A stretch of DNA of 45,000 nucleotides, taken from NCBI RefSeq assembly GCF_964340395.1, contig NC_135567.1:11651984-11696983 (forward strand), given 5' to 3'. Source of the stretch: Glandiceps talaboti (Eukaryota; Hemichordata; Enteropneusta; Spengelidae). Numbering within the stretch: the stretch's first letter is position 1; each line of letters opens with the position of its first letter. Made by a program: the position numbers and the translations under genes. Positions 38,461-45,000 of this stretch are shown here, in pieces. A model generated the notes under the pieces. That model was not told where the DNA came from. It was given only the letters and a program-made list of their open reading frames with translations, and made no database searches.

Positions 38461-41175
38461 TTGTCAATGCAATATTTCTGTCATTTGAAAAAAAAATGGT
38501 TCATTTGAGTGGTTCACATGACTAGATACAGTGATACCATGAGGTCGTTTATATGTTTCGACGTGATGAAATAAAATGTTCCGATTCCAATTTTCTCCAC
38601 ATTCAAATCACAGAAAAGATATGTAGCAATTACTAGTCCAGTCCAACTGGCCTGAAAAAATTGTGTTTGAGTGAAGACGTCACTGTCATGTATACAGGTG
38701 TTAGTCTCAGAACAACAGTTTGCTCGTGTGTATGTGTGAGATACATATTAAGAGTATGCATGCGTAAATAAACTAGTCCCTAGACGGGGTCAAAATAAGG
38801 TGAAATAGAGTATAACATGTATTAGAGGTATCAAATTAAGATTTTAATCTCAAATTCTAACTGAAAAAAAAAATTCGTATTGATATATGATCATTTTTAT
38901 ATTTCGATACATATTTCTATAGAAATAACCATCTCAAACCAATTTACCTTTTTCAAATATTTCTTTCCACACCTCATGCAAGTAAGGTGTAAAAATAGAA
39001 TGTTGTGTAAAATGCTAGCTGGCAAATTGAGCTGACATTTGTTGTGTAGGTGTCATATGATGATTAGATATAAGTTTGTTGAAAGAAAATTTGACTAGTT
39101 CATTAATATGCAAATTAAGTCTAAAATATAATTTTATAGAATTTTTGGTAAAACTGTTTAAAAATTCCCCTCTTCCAAAACTCTATCAATTTATTGTATA
39201 GATGTCTTGTGATATACAGATATAAGTATATTCGAGACCAAGTCATTAATATGGGAATTAGAATTGTTTGGTAAACTGACACTCAAACGTTTCACTAGTA
39301 CTCTAACGTTAAAATTTGAGCTACCATATGTTGGGATCCGAGTTTCAAGGTTTCCAAAGACTATGAGTGAGAGAAAGCTTGTCAAGTATAAAACTAATAA
39401 ACCAGGTTGTTTCTAGGTAGGTCAGACAAATATTTCCATTTACGCAAGCGTAAAGTCATTTGACAGTGTCGTAGACGACAGAAGTGAGCTCGCTAACACA
39501 CACACGCATGCGTGGTAAAACGAATTAACCTGTGCACTAGTTACCCGAACATGGATCGTGCTGATGTATACGTCATAATTTCGTGGCCAATCACAGCATT
39601 CATTTGATAAATCAGACTAACAGTATAGCCACATACAAAATGTCAAATCGCACAAATTATATTTTTTACGTCAACTTCTTCCCAGCAAATAAGTTAATGA
39701 GGGTTGGCGACATATTACGGTATCTACCACAAATTGTTTACCTGGCATAGTGATAATTGATAATAGTATATATAACGATATAATTATCAGTATACCGATT
39801 GAGTTAGCACGTTCCAGAATTGGTATATGATAGTGTTAATAATGTTATGAAAATAAGTAAATAACATAAATTCAAATGTATTTTGAATTATTTGTTTGCT
39901 TATAAGTACAATTATTTGTTTATCATCTAATGTCGTTATTTTATTTTTACACGTTTATAAAATTATCGCATCTAAATGTGTAAAGATATTTTGGACCTCT
40001 TGACTTGTTGGTGTGGACAAATCATTCTTACTTTTTCTAAAAATTAACAGCAAAAGGCAAAAAGCAAAATGACATCCTTGGAATAATTCCATAAAGAAAT
40101 AATTCTCAAACTGGGCATACGTGTAGCAATACTATTACGAGATGGGGGGACAGCTACATACACGCATGCGTCCCACTCAAATCTCAAACTGAACTCCATC
40201 CCCATCCCACCCTTCACCTACTAAATTTTACAATTGAAAGCAGCTGAGTAATAGGTTGGGGAACTGTGTTGAAGTCGTTTGACCTGAGTGTACAAATCGG
40301 AACTGTTTTTGTTTAACTCTTTTCTGACAACTTTTACAGTGTTAAGGAATGGTTTTGTATTTAATTTCCAACTCTGCTTTCATGCTCGGACTGAACATTT
40401 CGGCTTAGTTTTTTAATTAAAATTGACGTCACCAACCAAAACAAATATTCGCGAGGCCAGATATTTTATCGGATAAAAAATTCAGTTGCAATATTCCTCG
40501 ATGCATGCATAGCAATGAGTTTACAGAGTGTTATTTAATTTAGCTTTATGTGGTCTCAGTCGGAAGTGAACCGCGTAGCCTTGAGAAATTGTGCATCACT
40601 GTTTTGATACCACGTACATTAGAAATGAACACCTGGTGCAAAACTAATTAATCAAAGCATTATTTACTTAGAGATGGGACGCAACTCGCCAATAGATAAA
40701 CCTACACCTCCTTACCGGACACATTAAAACGCAACACAGTCCGTAATATCAGAAGATCTAATAACCCATGATCCTATTAAAGTGTACTACTTCACACTTA
40801 ATGTAGACTGTAATGATAATTATTGACGTAGTGAATGTACCGTCCTTTATTTCTGCACAACACTTAACTTACTAGTCTGGATTTCAAATCATGACGTCAC
40901 ATTCGAAAGGCTTTGGTAGCTTTTTATTAGTACGCGCTGTTATACGATTTTAAATTTGTGTAGTTGTAACGTGTATGCAGTTAAATGGAAGTACTTGAAT
41001 ATGAAATACTTTGTCTCAAATAGATGTTAGCCGCGTTATTATTTACTGGTGTATTGGCTTTAACATCATTAGATGGAGATAACAAAAATCCCTACCAGTC
41101 ACCATTTTATCAAAACTGCTAACGATGTCTACACGTAACATAACAAATGATGGTTTAGCGTGTATTGATTTTTAA
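38410..41175 (+). repeat. ~3 kb segmental duplication, copy 2
   Basis: It is a paralogue of 30110-33380, with indels of a few to about 80 bases. It leads directly into promoter 2 at 41300. Confidence 0.85.
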
Positions 41176-42040
41176 TTAGTATAATTTAATGATAATTACT
41201 CAACCCACATTCTATTAAATGATGTACAAAAAATAATTATCAACATCGGTACCACCTCACACCATCACTCATGTAAGGAGTGGGGGTAACTCATAAACAA
41301 TCAGAGATTTGAAAATTTATCTGATCTTAGGGCAAAATAGTATAAAAATGCCAGGAGTCCTCCGCATTTCTCATATCTACCAGAACGCTGCTGACTGCCG
41401 TCTGTACAGGAAACGACCATGATGGCGAGGTAGGATATGTTCGTTTGTCAACCTCCATCACTTTTATACTGCTTTAAAACTAGATGAAGGCGTTGCTTTC
41501 TCCGTGATTGCTTAATGCTTGGAACAAATCTTCCACTTAGAATTACGACATATATACGACACCAGAACGTGAGTGTTTGGTTGATTCATACCTAGTTTAC
41601 GATTAACAATATTGTAATACGCTTTGAATGTTGTGTTTGATGAAAACAGAGTTTCCTGTAAACTAATCAGTTTCAGTCACCATTCAGCTCGCCAGAAGTA
41701 AACTTTTAGATACCGCGATGGTTCTTTTTCCCATCAATGTGTTTAAAACACCATTGTATTTTACAGTAGCAAATGAAAGTAAAAAAACACGTCGGGAATG
41801 GAATAAATTTACGCTATTGTTTTATTCTAGGCTCTTATTTTACAAAAGTGTAGTTTCAAATTAAAACTGGGTGTTTCACGTTGCCCTTCGTAAAAGCTGT
41901 TCATCGCGATCGTATATTTTGGCATCGATAGCCGATATCGATTTGACCACTTTGCAATCATGCCCTAACTTCCATCAGCTAAAACATTGTGAGTTGGAGT
42001 GTACTTTTTTTAACTTCAACCCACATTTCTTTTTTTGTGT
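40670..42040 (+). repeat. Segmental duplication, copy 2 (paralogue at about 8160-9530)
   Basis: It is in the same orientation and order as copy 1: upstream region, TATA promoter, mini first exon, intron start. It also continues the 38345-41170 segment, which shows that this segment lies directly upstream of the promoter. Confidence 0.7.
41341..41429 (+). promoter_or_regulatory. TATA promoter 2 with short first coding exon (ATG 41419)
   Basis: This is a paralogue of the block at 8977-9065 and about 85% identical by eye, without gaps. TATAAAA is at 41341-41347, TTATCT at 41317-41322, and ATGATGGCGAG at 41419-41429 is followed by a GTAGGA donor. TATA-to-ATG and GATA-to-TATA distances equal those of copy 1. 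The introns behind both are homologous (the ATCGATAGCCGA region near 9403 and 41926) but carry indels. The downstream exons probably lie beyond the window or within its unassigned part. Confidence 0.5.
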
Positions 42041-42065
42041 TTGCTGTTTGCGTATAACACTAAAT

Positions 42066-42265
42066 TCTGTCTGTCTGTCTGTCTGTCTGTCTGCCTCCCT
42101 GTCTCTCTGTCTGTATATCTGTCTGTATGACTGTCTATCGCTTTCTCTGTTTCTGTATGTCTCTCACTCTCCCTGTCTCTGTCTGTCTTTGTCTTTCTGT
42201 CTCTATCTTTGGCTGACTGACCGACTGTCTATCCGTCTGTCTGTCTCTGTTTCTCTGTCTCTCTA

Positions 42266-42341
<76 letters not shown>

Positions 42342-42360
42342 CCTCCCTCTCTCTCTCTCT
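42066..42360 (+). repeat. GTCT tetranucleotide array with CTCTCT tail
   Basis: An imperfect first half (42066-42260), then a pure GTCT run (42266-42340), then CCTCTCTCTCTC. It lies in the intron behind promoter 2. Confidence 0.96.
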
Positions 42361-42576
42361 CAAGACATTTCAAAAAATGACCATCAGTTCATAGAATTCT
42401 TATGTATTTTCCTATTTTATCAACTGGGATTGTATAGCAAACTTTTACAGATGTTGATATTGATAGGGGTACAACATGGAAGCAGACTGACATCGAATGT
42501 CGCATATCGTATGAGAAATTATGACTATCACTTCAGTTTAACAAGTTCAGCACATAATTACCACTCGTGACATTTT

Positions 42577-42640
42577 AGTTAAGTAATGGTAGAGTGACTG
42601 GTAGGAATTGGTTGTAGGTTCGAGCGCCCCTCCCCCCTCC
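42577..42640 (+). mobile_element. Possible tRNA-derived SINE head
   Basis: AGTTAAGTAATGGTAGAG (42577-42594) resembles an A-box and D-arm. GGTTGTAGGTTCGAGCGCC holds a B-box-like GGTTCGAGCGC (42617-42627). A C-rich stretch follows. Confidence 0.45.
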
Positions 42641-42744
42641 CCCGCCATTTATTAGATATCGATAGCTTACAATTGAACATCGTTTGTGCCTCAGTCAACC
42701 CAGCTGTATAATTTATACCTGGTAGAACAGAGGTTGCAGTGTGA

Positions 42745-43390
42745 ATGTAGGATGCTCATCCTGTTTACTCACGTGACAAAGTGATATGCTTTATATTGGC
42801 ATCAACTTGTAAACAATGAATAAAATATCATAGATAATTAAAATAAACGATTATAAAATAAACTCTACAAATTAATTTCACGATGTTGTAAAACGCTCGC
42901 ATCCCTGACGACATTCAAAAGGCAGTTGTGCACGCGAATATAACCCAATGTGTCCTCACATGACCTTTCAAGTCCCAGCAAACCGCCGCCACATTGCGTC
43001 GCCTCGTAGGGCTGGGAGAGATACAAGTGTTTGCATTCAGACAAAGAAACGCTACATCTGATATAATGTCATAGGTGAAATACTACATTGATAGGAACGA
43101 AGCGTTCCGAGTTGTCTGTACTGTACATCTCTAGGCCATGAGAAATAAACAATGTATCCAAACATGGTTTCTTTGACCTTATGACCCTCGTGGTGGACGC
43201 CATTTTTCATTGTAGTGACCTATTGCCAGGAAATGGCTATGTGGCTCACCAGTATCCATTAGAAACATACTAGTCCCATCTGTACTGTGATTAAAATACT
43301 ATTTTCAAAATCATGTAGTCAATTTCAAAAATTCCAAATCATGTAGCTAATTTCAAATATTGATAGTGTTTACCACAGTGTTTGTAAATA
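42745..43390 (+). mobile_element. LINE-like 3' end and UTR, inverted copy of 21780-22375
   Basis: A reading frame near 42890-42950 gives CKTLASLTTFKRQLCTRI and then stops, parallel to the other copy. About 400 bp of shared UTR-like sequence follows. The two copies are in opposite orientation about 21 kb apart. Confidence 0.5.
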
Positions 43391-43440
43391 CGCTGACTCG
43401 AGAGGTGATAAACTTAGCAGCCACAAGGCTGACACTATTG

Positions 43441-43765
43441 TACACAACACAACACAACACAACACAACACAACACAACACAACACAACACAACACAACAC
43501 AACACAACACAACACAACACAACACAACACAACATAACACAACACAACACACCACGGCACAGCACAACACAGCACAACACAACACAACACAACATAATAC
43601 AACCCAATCAAACTCAACACAACACAACCCAATGGAGTGCCAAGCCAGGCCACACCGCACCACAGCACTCCACACTACACAATACAACACAAGACAAAAA
43701 CGACACTACACTATTCTACACTACACAACACGACACAACACATCACAACACAACACGTCATGACA
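43441..43765 (+). repeat. AACAC pentanucleotide array, degenerating to the right
   Basis: Pure AACAC runs at 43445-43545, then variants with CACGG, CAGCA and CCAAT interruptions. ORFs read only H-N-T-T-Q or C-V-V-L repeats. Confidence 0.97.
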
Positions 43766-44065
43766 AATAAATGATGTCACTGTGTACTGAATATAACAAA
43801 ATTACATGTCCGAATCTCAGCATACTCTATTTATCATGTTGTTTCAGATGTTCACCAAATACTCGAAAGAAAACACCATTACATTAAATTAATATAGCGA
43901 ATGTCACCAAATGTGACAACACATATATGAGCCGATGGGCAGAAACACACATAAAGTACATGTTCACAGGCACCACACACACATAGACAGACTACTAGAC
44001 ATTCATACATACAGGCAGGCAAGCAGATGTATGTACTGGTGGGTGGGAGGGACAGTCAGACTGAA

Positions 44066-44510
<445 letters not shown>

Positions 44511-44960
44511 AACAATATACATATACATGTCCTTGATGATTACTGAATACAGAGGCCTTTTATTGACAATAATGTTATTTATGTGTTTCTATGTACGTGT
44601 CTACGTCACCACATTTATCTATATTTATATCACGTGTATGCCTCAAGATATTTCAACAATCAATAGTTACTATCATTAGAACTGCAAATGCAGTAATGCA
44701 ATTATTTTCCTAACTTTGTCTGACTTTATCTCACCATATATAAAACTGCTTTGGTTACGACAAAAATGTACATCATGTTTGAACTTTTTCATATCACACG
44801 CAATTTCACTGATGGCCAGTGTATGGTATCGTACCAGATAAAAGATAATTTCACAAATAATGTTGACGACTGTTGAACTTTGCCGTGATGATTTAAATAA
44901 ATAGATATTCGTCTGACTTGTAAAATGAACTAATTTATCAATGGTCATTTAACAAGGGAC
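44511..44960. other. Gene-free stretch
   Basis: No recognised feature. A minus-strand frame of 90 codons (44676-44948) has no motif I know. Confidence 0.5.
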
Positions 44961-44963
44961 CAG

Positions 44964-45000
44964 CCACAACACAACACAACACAACACAACACAACACAAC
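44964..45000 (+). repeat. AACAC pentanucleotide array running off the window
   Basis: Same motif and strand as the array at 43441. It is truncated by the window end. Confidence 0.95.

Noticed and set aside
42626-42645. C-rich stretch near 42626 as a second strong G-quadruplex
   Set aside because: Only three clear G-runs separated by single bases are present on the minus strand, less convincing than 21610-21648.

Overview
This window looks like AT-rich, repeat-laden nuclear DNA of a marine invertebrate. Genes are split by GT-AG introns, coding density is very low, there are many decayed non-LTR retrotransposon (LINE) tails and tRNA-derived SINE heads, long tetranucleotide arrays and large intronic-type minisatellites. 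An amphioxus, hemichordate or lophotrochozoan would fit; the sequence alone does not settle the phylum. There are no bacterial operons, CRISPR arrays or viral genes.

Only one complete gene model is well supported. It lies on the + strand (five coding exons from 13240 to 18291) and encodes a predicted 423-residue secreted protein. It has a signal peptide, three tandem copies of a ~126-residue beta-rich domain with four conserved cysteines (one symmetrical phase-1 exon per domain), and a short hydrophobic C-terminus typical of a GPI anchor signal. Its first intron holds large ATCT/GTCT and GAAT arrays, a LINE tail and a SINE head. Its second intron holds the fossil of a further domain exon. A pair of duplicated TATA promoters with tiny first coding exons (ATG at 9055 and 41419) and a CCAAT/E2F-type promoter candidate with a short first exon (26558-26583) suggest more genes, but their downstream exons were not found.

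Layout: 1-6080, a diverged array of ~2 kb repeats with tetranucleotide arrays; 6080-8160, mostly featureless with a CATA array; 8160-11620, a duplicated segment with promoter 1, minisatellite locus 1 (about 12 units) and a SINE head; 13100-18800, the three-domain gene; 19690-24450, CATA-type arrays, a ~980-bp direct duplication and one arm of a ~600-bp inverted duplication; 25310-26590, a LINE tail and the CCAAT/E2F promoter candidate; 26980-29905, minisatellite locus 2; 29920-33380, a ~3 kb segment repeated at 38345-41170; 33443-38348, minisatellite locus 3, which contains two almost identical 1542-bp super-repeats; 41300-42060, promoter 2; 42066-45000, microsatellites, a SINE head and the other arm of the inverted duplication.

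The most unusual structure is the 38-bp minisatellite found at three loci. Its unit has no stop codon in any of the three minus-strand frames. Because 38 is not a multiple of 3, all three frames read the same 38-residue pattern. On the + strand every unit carries a GGTGAG 5'-splice-like motif. The arrays sit just upstream of the same tRNA-like SINE head at all three loci. I see no evidence that the long minus-strand ORFs are real proteins.
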